Positions 11,191 to 22,500 of a stretch of 64,000 nucleotides of DNA are shown here, one piece after another. Each line of letters starts with the position of its first letter. Within the stretch, counting starts at the first letter, position 1. The position numbers and the translations under genes were made by a program. Source of the DNA: Posidonia oceanica (lineage: Eukaryota > Streptophyta > Magnoliopsida > Alismatales > Posidoniaceae); the NCBI GenBank assembly GCA_037176725.1, contig JAZBRS010000011.1:9424001-9488000 (forward strand). Reading direction: 5' to 3'. A model generated the notes under the pieces. It had not been told where the DNA came from. It made no database searches and saw nothing but the letters and a program-made list of their open reading frames with translations.

Positions 11191-11713
11191 TAATCGAAGT
11201 ATTTCCACCTTGTTTTGGCCAATGGGCCGAGTGTTTTCTCAGCCTGAGAGGTTGGAGGGTTTGAGTTGTGCCTAGGTTTGGGCCGGTGGGCCGTAGTTTG
11301 TGAAATGATTTGTAAACACCTGTCTTTCCTGGTTTTAGCATATTGGCTTTGGGAAGGGTGTTTTAATTGATTATATTGATTGTTGTGGACCCGGAGTTTG
11401 GGGTTTTGACCGGTTGCACCGTATTTGAGGTTTTTATGCCGGTTTCTCACGTGGTTTTTGCGAGGTGTGTTCTAGGTGACGATTTCTAGTCACTCACGTG
11501 TGCTTTGTGTGGTTTTCAGTTGCAGGTGCAGATGATTAGCTGGTTCGGCATCGTAGTGCATATAGTGGGTGTCACGTAGCTGTCCACTACAGGTTCCTGG
11601 CATAGATATTTGTTGTTTAGCCTAGTAGTTTATATTAATTGTTGTAATTAATTAAGTTTTAAATTTTTTGGGCTTTTAGAATGTGTTGGTAGCGACTCGG
11701 GTCGTTACAGAAT

Positions 11714-11725
11714 TGGTATCAGAGC
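11714..11725 (+). other. Primer-binding site, initiator tRNA-Met type (element G)
   Basis: TGGTATCAGAGC, the standard 12-base complement to plant initiator tRNA-Met, four bases after the LTR end at 11709. Confidence 0.95.
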
Positions 11726-11884
11726 CCAGGCTCACTAGGTTGCACTAGCCTAGGAGTGGTCAGTCTAGTGACTCCATAGGAAATGGCATATCATAATTGA
11801 GTCTGCACCTGTCATTTTGGCATATATTGTTGTTTGTCTTATTGACTGTGGTGCAGGATTTTGATGTTTCTCTCCTATTTCAGC

Positions 11885-13071
11885 ATGTCTCGCTGTGGCC
11901 GTTGGAAGGACAAGGCCCCTGCTGAGGAACCTAGCTCTCGAAGGGAGAGTGGTTGGTAGGGTGTGCGGACGGAGTTGCGGAGCTGGATGCGTGGGATCTC
12001 TCATGCATTTGGCAAGAGTGGCTCTGGTAGAGCATCTGAGGGAGATCCATGGCTACGCCAATTGAGCAAGCTCCACCCGCCAACATTTAAGGGTACTGGT
12101 ACTCCTGAGGAGAGCGAGGCATGGCTGCGAAGGATTGAGAAGTTGTTGGATAGTTTGGTGTACCCGGCTGAGCACTAGGTGCGGTTGGTTGCCTTTCAAC
12201 TCGACGGTGATGCCGAAGAGTGGTGGAGAGCCACAAGGCGGTTGAAGTTCCTGGATTCTATAATGGTCGACATCAAGTGGAAGGACTTCGAGGCTACATT
12301 TCATGAGAAGTACTTCCTGACCCATGTGAGGTGTTGGTTCGACCAAGAGTTCCGGAGTCTGCAATAGGGTAGGATGACTGTGGCTGAGTATGAAGCCTCT
12401 TTTGCCCGGTTGGAGAGGTTTGCCTAGGCCTTTTTTTCGAAGAAAGGCGGGCAGAGAGATTTCTGGAAGGCCTTCAACCCAGTTTGAGGGTGAAGGTGAT
12501 GGACTACCGATGCACAATGGTAGCTGAGGTGGTGCAGATGGCTTCCCACTTTGAAGAGGAGTACAACCAGTATGTGAGTGGTCACTCCAAGGGGAAGGCC
12601 AAGTCACCCTTCACTTCTCGGTTCTCTGTCTCTAGTCCACCGAGCTTCAGTGGCATAAGTAGCCTAGGGAAGAGAAAGAAGGACAGATCTGGCGGTGGTT
12701 CTGGTGCCCGACGTAGTTTTGCTCGAGGTGGTGGTGCTAGCCCTGCCTCCAGTGCCCGGCACAGCTTTGCAGGAGTTGATATCACCGGTCTTAGTCAGGC
12801 TGCTTCGAGTGGACAGGGTGGCGCTCAGTGTTTCCACTGTGGCCAGATGGGTCACTTTGCAGCGCACTGCCCTCGAGCACAGCAGGCGACGAATCGGAGC
12901 AAAGTGGTGTGCTACAACTGTGGGAGATCGGGACATGTGCAGAGGATGTGTCCGGATCCTCCCAAGAGAGCGGGGAATGTGCCACAACAGTCGATCCGGG
13001 GGCGTGTGTTCACCATTTCAGCTCCCGACTATGGGCCCTCTGGTAACGTTATAGAGGGTAAGTCCTCGTAG
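11885..13071 (+). pseudogene. gag polyprotein with two CCHC zinc knuckles (element G)
   Basis: The frame starts at ATG 11885. The capsid part follows, with FKGTGTPEESEAWLRRIEKL and LDGDAEEWW. Near the C-terminus are two zinc knuckles, CFHCGQMGHFAAHC (about 12829-12870) and CYNCGRSGHVQRMC (about 12911-12952), which bind the element RNA. Four in-frame TAG stops lie at 11957, 12176, 12365 and 12425, then a frameshift between 12430 and 12484. The frame ends with TAG at 13069. In this clade gag and pol are normally one polyprotein. The gene is dead. Confidence 0.9.
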
Positions 13072-13092
13072 TTTCCTTTGAGTGGTGTGACC

Positions 13093-13103
13093 CATTGTTG
13101 TCG

Positions 13104-13151
<48 letters not shown>
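13093..13151 (+). repeat. (GTT)n microsatellite
   Basis: About 18 near-perfect GTT units between gag and protease. Expansion here separates the two domains and may have shifted the frame. Confidence 0.95.
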
Positions 13152-13154
<3 letters not shown>

Positions 13155-13210
13155 CTTTCCCCCTGTAATATGAACCTTGTTGTTTTATTGGGAATGCTGT
13201 TGGTTGTGCT

Positions 13211-14815
13211 TTGGCCTTAGGTTCTTATCTTGTGGCGGGCCGAATAGCCAAAGTTCTGTTTGACTCAGGGAGCACGTTCTCTTTTGTCTCTGAGTCATTT
13301 GCGATAGAGTTGGATGATGTACCAGCCAGGTTAGCTTTCCACTTGAACGTGGTAACGCCGCTAGGTGAGCACAGTTTGGCATGGAGACATCTGCCTTCTG
13401 TCGATCTGGAGCTGAATGGCCGAGAGTTCGATGCCACTCTCATTCTCATGGGTATGAATGAGTATGATGTCATCTTGGGCATGGACTGACTGAGCCAACA
13501 TTCCGCTTTGATCGACTGTGCTTGTTGGAGGATTTTCTTTGGAATTGCTGATGTTGGTTCCTTCTTTATGCAAGGTGTGCGCCAGGGTGAGCCTAAGCTT
13601 GTGATTTCTGCTATGAAGGCTTACAAGTCTTTGACTCAGGGATGTATGGGGTACCTTGCTAGTGTGGTTACCTCTACTTCTCCGAAGTCGGGTGTTCACA
13701 ACATATCTGTTGTGTGTGAATATCCCGATGTTTTTCCTGATGATCTGCCAGGCATGCCACCTCACAGGGAAGTAGAGTTCTTTATTGAGCTGACCCTAGG
13801 TAGTGGTGCTGTTGCAAAGAATCCTTATCGGATGGCATTAGCTGCATTGTGGGAGCTCAAGGCCCAGTTGCAGGAGTTGCTAGACAAAGGGTTCATCAGG
13901 CCAAGTGTATCTTCGTGGGGAGCACCTGTCTTGTTCGTTCGTAAGAATGATGGTTCACTCCGATTGTGTATAGACTACCGGATGTTGAACCAGATTACAG
14001 TGAAGAACAAGTATCCCTTGCCACGTGCTGAAGACCTATTTGACCAGTTGCAGTTTGCTTCCATCTTCTCGAAGATTGATCTGAGATCAGGATATCACCA
14101 GTTGAGGATCCATGATTTAGACATTCAGAAGACTACTTTCCGGACCCGGTATGGCCATTATGAGTTTACGGTTATGCCCTTTGGCTTAACCAATGCCCCT
14201 ACCGCATTCATGGAATTGATGAGTCGGATCTTTAGGCCATTCTTGGACCAATTTGTGGTGGTCTTTGTAGACGATATCTTGGTCTACTCTTCAGATGAGG
14301 AAGCTCATGTCCAACATCTGAGGGCAGTGCTGGATGTTCTGAGACAGCACCAGTTGTACGCCAAGTTCTCCAAGTGTGAGTTCTGGTTGGGTGAAGTTAT
14401 GTTCGTTGGCCACCTTATCTCTGGAGACGGCATCAGAGTTGATCCTGCCAAGGTTGAGGCAGTTAGCAATTGACAGAGACCCAAGACTGTCACTGAGATC
14501 AGAAGTTTCCTGGGATTGGCAGGTTACTATAGGAGGTTTATCAGGGATTTCTCTTCTATTGCTTCATCCCTGACAGCTCTCACCAAGCAAGGGGTTCCGT
14601 TTATTTGGGACCAAGACTGTAAGGCGAGTTTCAATGAGTTGAAGGCTCGTCTGACTTCTGCTCCTGTTTTGACCTTACCTTCTGGTAGTGGTGGCTTCAC
14701 TATTTATAGTGATGCCAGTGGAGTTGGTTTGGGTAGTGTTCTGATGCAGCGTCGCAAGGTTATGGCTTATGCCTCTCATCAGCTGAAGGACCACGAGAAG
14801 AACTACCCTACCCAT
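13211..14815 (+). pseudogene. pol: protease, reverse transcriptase and start of RNase H (element G)
   Basis: One frame throughout. The aspartic protease has its active site at LFDSGSTFSFVS (about 13258-13293). A TGA at 13487 follows GMD. RT runs from about 13780: [20 protein letters not shown], then [11 protein letters not shown] (first catalytic Asp) and [11 protein letters not shown] (the YVDD-type motif, here FVDD, about 14260-14290). A TGA at 14471 breaks the connection region. RNase H begins at [18 protein letters not shown] with its first Asp and ends at KNYPTH, where the frame enters the D LTR at about 14815. Integrase is absent. Confidence 0.92.
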
Positions 14816-15561
14816 TGTGGATATGGGGTTTTGGAGGAGGATTTCAAGAGGAGAAGGAGGCTTCGCCTCTCCTTTGTTGCTATTCGCTCCTTCTTGGGGT
14901 CCCCTTTTGTTGTATCCGACTTCTCCACTCCACGTATGTTGAAGTCAGTGTGATCGCCACTCTCGGTTTGCTTTTGCTGGCCCTCGAGACGACTTGGGGA
15001 GATGTGATATGGTTGCGGGTTCAGCTACCTTGGGACAACGCCTGCGTTGCCCAAGGGTGCCCGTGCTTGGGAGTTTCTTCTTCTTTCTTCTTCCTCCTCA
15101 TATGACAAATGTTAGCAAAACAAAAAAAAATAATGCAAAGATGGATCAATATGGTGTAGTAACTTATTCAGAATAAATAGAAAAATGGAGAAATGCAATG
15201 AAATACGTACCCGAGGGGTTTGATCCCCCCGGTTGCAACTGATGAAAATGTATGCTTAGCTACAACAATATATGAACTCAATATGCTTGATTATGCTACG
15301 GAATTAAATATGTGGTATGAAAAAAAAAGAAAGGAAAACAATAAATAGAGTCCCCTTTTATCTATGTACGAAGTGCAAGACATGTCGACATGATGTTACC
15401 GACGACGAAGGGAAGCTCAAGCTCTTTCAAAGACTCTCCACCTTTCAAATTTTCTCTTCACTATTTCAATTCTCAAGGATCTCACTTCTCTACAAAAATC
15501 CTTTTTAATCCCAAAAAACCATGTGAGCTCCAAAAATCCGGCCCCTGACCCTGTGGGGGTA

Positions 15562-15585
15562 CCCCTGCTTTTATAAAAGCAGGGG
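15562..15585 (-). promoter_or_regulatory. LTR TATA box as a perfect 24-bp palindrome (D)
   Basis: Half-site CCCCTGCTTTTA is followed exactly by its reverse complement, giving TATAAAA on both strands. It lies 566 bp inside the LTR start. Compared with E, the outer arms have changed on both sides together (CCCCTGC/GCAGGGG against CCCTTGC/GCAAGGG). Confidence 0.7.
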
Positions 15586-15639
15586 AGGAACAAAAAAGGA
15601 TACAAAGACCAAGTCAGCAAGATTTCCTGTTTCAGAAGT

Positions 15640-15952
15640 GTTATACGCTGGAAATCCAACGTATAACGTTATAAGCGGGAGTCCCAGCGTATAACGACCA
15701 CCGAGACATAATTGCCAGGATAAAGGAATATTCCCCAATTAAGGTGTCATTAAGTGTGTTTAACTCAACTTTGATTGCTTTAACCGGTCAATAGGCTCTA
15801 AAGAAGGCAAAAACACGAATTTTGGATTTGGCCAAATAAAGAAAGTTTTGGGCTGACTGAGTTGCCACGTTGGACGTTGGAAAACCAACGGCCAATGTTA
15901 GCCGCTGGAAAACAAGCGGCCAACGTTGTACGCTGAGAATCCAGGGTACAAC
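15640..15952 (-). repeat. 28-bp hairpin modules upstream of the D LTR TATA box
   Basis: Pair at 15640-15667/15668-15695 and triplet at 15869-15896/15897-15924/15925-15952. The near pair begins 55 bp from the TATA palindrome, as in E. Arms include GTTATACGC with ACGTATAAC, GTTATAAGC with GCGTATAAC, GTTGGACGT with ACGGCCAAT and GTTAGCCGC with GCGGCCAAC. Confidence 0.88.
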
Positions 15953-16151
15953 ACCCTCAGTCAGTTCATTTCCCAAATTTGGTCAAGACATGAAGAACAT
16001 TCAAGTTACCGACACTTGAGGAACATTTTGAACTGGAGAGAAGGCGTTTGGCTCGAGTAAGACATCCTGGATTGGGCAAAGGGCTTCTAGGAACGACCTA
16101 ATGCAATAGACTATACTAACATGAAGGGAGTGCCAAAACAGGGTATCTACA

Positions 16152-16168
16152 GATTACCCCTCCTTGAA
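16152..16168 (-). other. Polypurine tract of element D
   Basis: On the minus strand TTCAAGGAGGGGTAATC lies directly before the LTR start. It would prime plus-strand DNA synthesis and identifies the LTR below it as the 3' copy. Confidence 0.75.
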
Positions 16169-16349
16169 GATGGCTTCGACACGAAGCTATCTACAAGGCG
16201 AGATGATACCCCGATGTGGCGCTACCTAGAGATCCTAAATGAAATCCAATGCCTGCTGCCACCAGACTTGGATGAGACACAAAGAGGGTCGGCTAAAGAA
16301 ACACAGCCAAGGAGATTACCCAAGGGGAAAAAGCTAACGACATGACTGC

Positions 16350-17100
16350 GGGGGTTGACCGCGGGGGTCAAACTAAAAGACTTGACACGGGGATTGCCCA
16401 CGGGGGTCAAATTAAAAGACTTGCCACGGAGATTGCCTACGGGGGTCAAACTAAAAAGACTTGCCATGGTGATTGGCCGCGGGGGTCAAACTTAAAAGAT
16501 GGATAGCTAATGTTTCTGACGACCACTCAATGCGAATGCAATACAATGCGCTATGCATGGATGCGTGCTGACGGGAATGCGAAAGAGGGGGTCATGATAT
16601 GCAATGCATGACCCTAGGTAATGAGGTTCCTTCATCATCGCTGGCTTTAGTTTGTATATCGGGTTGGCTCAGGAATTTTTCTCACCACCTAAGGCGGACT
16701 GACACATGCGTGAATGCAATTTGTCATAATCAGGTGCCCTTTCCTCGAGCGTAGCCTACACTCTCCAAGGAGACCGTCATCTCATGATACGCGGGTTGGT
16801 GAGTGAGAGGTCCATGATGCTCTCAGGCAAAAGGGGATTGATCTCTTCTTTGCCAGCCACATTGGCTCTATTTGTCACAATTAGGTGTCCTTTCATTGAA
16901 TGTTGCCTACATTCTCGACAGAGACCGTCGTCTCGTGACCCGGAATCAATGAACGATGAGTCCACTAATACCGTTGGCTTTATTCGTCAGAATCAAATGT
17001 CCTTTCATTGAATGTTGCCTACATTCTCGATGGGGACAATCATCTTCTGACTCGGGAGTTAGTGAGCGGTGGGTTCACTAATACTGTTGGCTTTGCTTTG
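16350..17100. repeat. Two tandem arrays in the D 3' non-coding zone
   Basis: 16350-16500: four copies of a ~38-bp unit built around TTGACCGCGGGGGTCAA, itself a short inverted repeat. 16720-17095: three to four ~115-125-bp copies built around TTGAATGTTGCCTACATTCT and GAGACCGTCGTCTC. No coding signal; short frames here follow the repeats. Confidence 0.75.
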
Positions 17101-17101
17101 T

Positions 17102-17490
17102 TGACCCGGTTGTGCTCCAGGGTACCTGCTGTTGGATTGTTTTGCTTTGTTTGTCTGGTTGTGCTCTGGGTTTGCTTTGTTTATCCTGTTGTGCTCCGGG
17201 GTTTGCTTTGTTTATCCGGTTGTGCTCCGGGGCTTGCTTTGTTTATCCGATTGTGCTCTGGGGTTTGCTTTGTTTATTCGGTTGTGCTCCAGGGTTTGCT
17301 TTGTTTACCCGGTTGTGCTCCGGGGTTTGCTTTGTTATCCGGTTGTGCTCCGGGGTTTGCTTTGTTTATCCGATTGTGCTCCGGGGTTTGCTTTGTTTAC
17401 CCGGTTGTGCTCCAGGATTTGCTTTGTTTACCCAGTTGTGCTCCAGGGTTTGCTTTGTTTACCTGGTTGTGCTCTGGGGTTTGCTTTGAT
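17102..17490. repeat. 31-bp tandem repeat, about 12 copies
   Basis: The unit is close to GGTTGTGCTCCGGGGTTTGC followed by TTTGTTTATCC. Copies differ by single bases. Since 31 is not a multiple of three, all frames share the same repeated peptides; the three overlapping open frames here are artefacts. Confidence 0.88.
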
Positions 17491-17492
17491 TT

Positions 17493-17576
17493 GTTGGACG
17501 CTGGATATGTAGCGTTCAACGTTGGACGGACTAAAAGCCGCGGCTAACGTTGGACGGCAAGACGGCTGCGTATAAC
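17493..17576 (+). repeat. Three 28-bp hairpin modules before antisense gene 1
   Basis: Units at 17493-17520 (GTTGGACGC/GCGTTCAAC), 17521-17548 (GTTGGACGG/GCGGCTAAC) and 17549-17576 (GTTGGACGG/GCGTATAAC), head to tail with no spacer. They end about 100 bp before the TATA-like box of gene 1. Confidence 0.8.
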
Positions 17577-17678
17577 ATTGCGAGACAGGTTGCTTGTCTT
17601 TCCTGTTCGGGTACCACCGTTTTGGCAGTAAATCTCCAATTTTCTTTGTGTTTCCATTCCGATGAAGGCTCCACGGCC

Positions 17679-17685
17679 TATATTA
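17679..17685 (+). promoter_or_regulatory. TATA-like box of antisense gene 1
   Basis: TATATTA, 98 bp upstream of the chosen ATG at 17777. The call rests on the equal spacing seen at genes 2 and 3. Confidence 0.45.
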
Positions 17686-17776
17686 GACCCCATCTTGGCA
17701 TGGATCTTGTAGTACAAACACTGATCTTTCTCTCTTTATTGATTTTTTTCATTTGCTCGGAATTATGCTTCTTCTC

Positions 17777-18960
17777 ATGGATTTGAATGATATCCCGCGC
17801 CATGCCTTCCAAGTGGCTGTCTTTTCCTCTCCTTCCAACATGGTGCAACTTCGGCTGGAGGCTATACCTAATCACTTGGTGAACCTTTTGGTGCATGAGA
17901 AGGTACTTTCCGCTTTCATTATTACTCCATACTCCCATTTTGGTATTCCTTTATCTCCGTTGATTTTTCTACTTCATAGCCCCTGGCCTCTGCCAATAAC
18001 TACTGCGACTCGAAAACCTACTAGTTGGACTGGGTTCAGCAATTCCACTCTTGGGCTTTGAAGAGGTATTGGGAGCGCTTGGAAGAGGCTGGTCTTTGTC
18101 AAGCTCTTCGTCAGTTGCGGCAGCCTGTTGATTGGAAGGTGCTTTTCGGCCTTTACGGGCTGTGGAATCCTTTGACTCACACATTCATTTCCTCTTTAGG
18201 GGAGTTGACCATTCTTTTGAAGGAGGTGAGCGCCCTTTTAGGTACTCGACAAGCTGACCCGTCCATTTACTGCAGGGATGCCTACCTTTTGCCAATCGAG
18301 GTGGTAGGCTCTTTTTCTCTCTTAAAGCGCATTTTCGGCCCTGTTGTTGTGCCGGAGGACCTAGTGCTAGACGGCTGTATCAATCTCTCCTCCTTGTGGA
18401 AGTTTTTCTGGAAGCAACGCGACAGCATCCGCTCCGAGGCTTCTTGCTTGGAATGTGTCTTTATTCTGATCGGGGGGCTGGTACTCTTCCCAAATGAAGC
18501 CCTGACCATCAGCGCCTATCATGCTGAGCTTATGCGCATCTGCATTCGCAATCCGGAGAAATGCTTGAATCAATCTATATTGGCTTTTACTATCCGGGGC
18601 TTATCCAGTGCCTACCTTGGGGGACCGTTCTTCGGCTCGCCTTTCCTAGTTCTGCACTGGTTAGAGGAGCATTTTCTTCTATCTGCTTTTGATGCTAGCC
18701 TTCCCTTGGAGGAGTACATTCGCCGTCTATGTGCCTATGAGGTCAAGCCCCAGATGGACTCCTTCAGTCCTCCCTCATCTTTCAGGACAGTGTCTGACCT
18801 AGAGTACTTCCTGACGCTAATTGGGGCGACCGAGTTTGTGAGGTACAACCCCCAGCGATGCTTCTCGATGCTGGGTACTCCCCGAGCCATACCTCCTTTG
18901 CCTCGTTTTTCCGACATGATTCTCCCGCGCTTGAGAGACACCCTTGGGGACATCATCTAG
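17777..18960 (+). pseudogene. Antisense gene 1: plant mobile domain protein, two exons
   Basis: Runs opposite to the retrotransposon that carries it. Exon 1 is 17777-17902 (42 codons, ending LLVHEK); intron 17903-17979 is 77 bp, GT-AG; exon 2 is 17980-18960. Both exons keep one frame across the intron, and the domain layout matches gene 3. Exon 2 encodes a PMD: FHSWALKRYWERLEEAG, LFGLYGLWNPLTHTF, ELTILLKEVSALLG, then LGGPFFGSPFLVLHWLEEHF. PMDs are helical domains found in MAIN-type plant proteins and in transposons; their molecular role is unclear. One TAG at 18022 is the only break in 340 codons. A poly(A) signal follows at 19158. Without that stop the gene would look intact. Confidence 0.8.
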
Positions 18961-19157
18961 GTTTTCTGTCAAGCTGGCACTTGGGATGGGAAGGGACGAA
19001 ACCAAGTCCTTTCTGTATGGGAGAACTCAAACGCGGACCGCTAAGCTATCTCTCTTGCTACTCATGACACTTGGTACGAGGGCGTGCGGCCCAAGTTGTT
19101 TATTGAATTTCCTACAAAGAGACAGAAAATGTAGTCGGGAGTGTGTCATTTATCATC

Positions 19158-19163
19158 AATAAA
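19158..19163 (+). terminator. Possible poly(A) signal of antisense gene 1
   Basis: AATAAA, 198 bp after the stop of gene 1, in AT-rich sequence and before the next hairpin group. Confidence 0.45.
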
Positions 19164-19267
19164 ATTTTATTTCGTCTCTTTTGTCTCCTTTGAATGAATT
19201 TGTATGAGTTTTTATGAAGAGAAAATGAAGAAAATCAAAGTTCAAAAAACTTCCCTGAATTTAAAAT

Positions 19268-19369
19268 GTTGTACGCAGACATTGGTGCGGCTAACGTTAT
19301 GCGCTGGGAATACCAACGGATAATGTTTTAACTCTCAAAACGTTGGAGGGGCCATATTGCTCGTATAAC
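19268..19369 (+). repeat. Hairpin modules before antisense gene 2
   Basis: Units at 19268-19295 (GTTGTACGC/GCGGCTAAC), 19296-19324 (GTTATGCGC/ACGGATAAT) and 19342-19369 (GTTGGAGGG/TCGTATAAC), with a short GTTTTAAC/CAAAAC element between. They are more decayed than the others and end 56 bp before a TATA box. Confidence 0.65.
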
Positions 19370-19424
19370 ACTTTGTCTTCTCGATGTGTTGGACGCCCCA
19401 GATCACGTGGATAGCGTTGAATGT

Positions 19425-19431
19425 TATAAAG
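19425..19431 (+). promoter_or_regulatory. TATA box of antisense gene 2
   Basis: TATAAAG, 98 bp upstream of the ATG at 19523, the same spacing as in gene 1. Confidence 0.5.
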
Positions 19432-19522
19432 CCCTCGTTCTACGTAGCGGGCGGCCACCTTGCTTGCTTTCCCCTTCTTCTCCGGCGACTGCAAGCTTCT
19501 CCGACGAATTCTTCCGTTCTTC

Positions 19523-22500
19523 ATGGAGAAACAAATTTCCCATTTCTACTCTCGGACGGCAAAGTGTGTCCGATGTGGCCCTGGGCTGTCGTCCTTCGGC
19601 TAACTCAGGGAGGCAGCGCCGGCGGTTGCGGAGGCTGCTGTGGCTCCGTCAGCTGCTGCGATGGCAGGAATGGCGGCGAAGGTGGCGGAGACGGCGGTGG
19701 AGGCGGCCGTAGGGGCTGGGTTGGTGACCGGGGAGGCCGTGGAGATGGTGGTGGAGGTGGTGGAGATGGTGGCAGAGGCAGCCGCAGGGGCTGGGTTGGT
19801 GACTGGGGAGGCCGTGGAGACGACAATGGAGGCGGCCGTAGGGGCTGGGTTGGTGACCGGGGAGGCCGTGGAGACAACGGTGGAGGCGGATTCTGGTTCT
19901 AGCAGCTCTTTTAGCTACGAGGACTCGAAGGAGGAGTCCAAGGAGACGGTCTCGGCGACGAGGCCCGAGGTTGGCTTAGACGAGGCGGGGCCCGCGGAGG
20001 TGCCAGAGGCGAGGCCGGTCGATCCCCTCATTGCGCAATTTGGTGAGGACGATGGCTAGTGGCGGAATATGGTCAACTTTGTTCAACGGGAGGCGGAGGG
20101 CGATGCGAGCGATCCCCCGGACTATTGGCAGGATCAGATCCCTCAAGACGAGGTGCAGGCATTGGGACCGTGTAGGGACGCGTCTCGATCGGAGTATGCC
20201 ACTGCCATGCTAGCTTCAAGGGGGCAGGTAGACATCTTCTTCATTTTTCCTTCATTTTATTTAGTTATTTCAGCTTGATTGATGATTTTCTCGCTTGTTT
20301 GCAAAGTCGGGCACCAGCCGTGACCCATTGCTACTGGGGTCAGGTCCGCCTGTCCTACGCCTTGCTGTCTACTTTCCAGCAAGAGCGTCTGGATCAGATG
20401 GGATTTGGGCATTTCCTGTCCATCCCGGACTTTCCCCTTCGTCGATGTTCTTGGAGGTTGTCGCGGAGCGGTGGAACTTCCGCACGAGCTCGATTGTCAC
20501 GAGGGCGGGCGAGTTTGTCCTCTCCCTTGAGGACATGGTGCGGTTGACCGGTCTTCGAGTCACAGGCCGACCAGTGACGGGACGGGTGCGCTCGGGTTAT
20601 TCAGCCTTGGCGCAGGAACTTGTCGGGCATTAGCTAGCCATGAGTGGGGAGCAGCTTGTGGTGATCACTTCCGCGGTTCGCCGAGTTAGTGAGTTGGCGG
20701 AGACGGTAGCTGGACCAGGCGTTGAGGCCGACCAGCAGCTGTGGGCTTTCCTCCTAGTGCTGTTCGGGGAGGTGCTCTTTTCGCACGCCTCCTCGAAGCT
20801 GTCGGCGTGGTTCCTCCCCCTCTTGGCGGACTTGGAGCGCATGGGAGAGTATGCCTGGGGTGCGGCCAGCTTGGTGCACCTGTACTCCACTCTCTTCCGC
20901 TTTACTGACAGTAGTTCTCGCCAGCTAGGCAGGAACCTGCCATTTCTTCAAGTAAAATCTGCATATTTAAGTTTGCACCGGATATTATGTATTTGCTAAA
21001 AGCTTCCTCGTTTTACGTGCAGATGTGGGCGTGGGACCACTTCGCTATCCTGCGTCCTGCCCCTCCTCTAGTTCCTCCGATCGGTGTCCCCTTCCCTCGT
21101 GGGTTGTTTTGGGTTGATGCTGAGCAGGCCCTTGAGCCAGCAGATGACAACCGCTACGTCGGTCGTCTGCTATTCGAGCTTCTGGTCCCGGCACAGGTAA
21201 TTTGCCTTCTTTTAATTTTCCCAGCTTCCGTTTATTCACCTTATTTGGCTTACTGACATGCATTGCTTCTTTCAGGTAGTCTGGCATCTGTATGCTGAGG
21301 GAGAGCATGCGGATGTTCCTAAGATTACCCGTGATCGGGCCATTTTTGACCGAGACGTGTGGATCCACTGCTGGAACCACTGCCACTTCCAGCAGATTGG
21401 CAGGGCGCAATGATAGCTGGGGCACCGGCAGATTCAGCCTCTACCTCCTCCTCACTGAGTTTGGCGAGAAATACGTGGCAGGGGCAGTCGTGCTCGTCAT
21501 TGGGTGGACGTCTACGGTCCACAGCTCTTGGACTAGGCTTGTCGTGGTTCTCCTGCTCCGACGGATGCCATAGAGGAGGACGAGGCGGTGTGGGTCGAGT
21601 GGATAGATCGGGAGTTTTCTTCTTTGATGATCTTCCACCGGTCCCACTTCCTCAGGCGCGGGAACCTTCCTTTGGGGGATACAGATCCCGGAGAGGCGGT
21701 GGTGTCCCGTGCGGCTCTGCTAGGTGAGGCGCAGTCCAATCGTGCCCAGTTGGAGATAGCGGTAAGCTCCTGAATTTGCAACTTGCAATTTATATTTATA
21801 TCTGATAACTTGCTGACTTCCTTTCTTTTCTTCACGGCTCAAGGCGGCAGATGAGCAAGCTCAGTGGGAGCATGGTCTGTCTCAGCAGCTCTCCGTCCTG
21901 ACCAGGGAGGTCGAGTGCCTGCGTGCTTTCACTTCTCAGGTATCTCTATATTTATTGTAGCTTTTGTAGTCTGATTATGAATTGTAACTGACTTGAATCT
22001 TTCCTTTCAGCTCTCGACTAGTAGTGCTCCTCCTCTGGACCGCTCAGAGGAGATCTCCCATCTCCAGGAGAAGGTAAACATGTCTTTATTTCTTTTCTGC
22101 TCTTGGAATCTCCTTGGTTCTGACACCGCTGTTTGTAGGTTGCTTATCTAGAGAGCGAGCTGAGGGAGCGGGCTGGTGACTTCATAGTTTCCAGCTCTGT
22201 CGGGAGGTTGGAGGAGCTGGAGGGGACAGTTGCCACCAGTAGTGCTCGGATTCAGGAGTTGGAGCAGTAGGTTGCCGACAGGGATACCGAGATCGCCCAG
22301 TCTCAGGCGGTATGATTTGATTCGGTGCCTCTTTATGTCCTCTATGTCCTTGCTTGTATCTGACATTTTGATTGCTTCCCTCCTCAGAGCATGGCAGGGG
22401 TTATCTCCCAGCTTGAGTTTGAGCTAGGGCACTACCGGCGGTTTGCCTTTACAACTGGAGTTAGGCTCGGGGTGCCCGTTCCTTCTGTACCGAGCCGCCG

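Larger units (their letters stand above)
8749..11709 (+). repeat. 5' LTR of element G (2961 bp)
   Basis: Starts TGTAACACCC at 8749 and ends TTACA at 11709, four bases before the primer site. It contains a long pyrimidine tract at 8898-9275 and two tandem arrays near 10505 and 10925. Around 9990-10140 the short palindrome CGGTCTACCG and variants recur. Frames at 9082-9486 are artefacts of the low-complexity tract. No coding signal otherwise. Confidence 0.88.
8749..14815 (+). mobile_element. Element G: Del/Tekay-like Ty3/gypsy chromovirus, truncated
   Basis: A 5' LTR starting TGTAACACCC and ending GTTACA is followed by an initiator tRNA-Met primer site, gag with two zinc knuckles, protease, RT and the start of RNase H. 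The order and the LTR ends fit the Del/Tekay clade of chromoviruses. The element stops at about 14815 within RNase H, where it joins the truncated LTR of D. Integrase, chromodomain and 3' LTR are missing. It is inserted in the hAT relic. Confidence 0.9.
14816..16151 (-). repeat. Truncated 3' LTR of element D
   Basis: Starts at 16151 (TGTAGATACCC on the minus strand) directly after a polypurine tract. It aligns to the E LTR from 3925 to about 2535, with the same TATA palindrome and hairpin groups in the same order. It ends at about 14816, joined to G RNase H, so the LTR 3' portion and its target duplication are lost. Confidence 0.88.

Noticed and set aside
17008..17547. Cys/Leu-rich frames of 125-179 codons resembling membrane proteins
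   Set aside because: Artefact of the 31-bp tandem repeat, which gives the same peptides in each frame.
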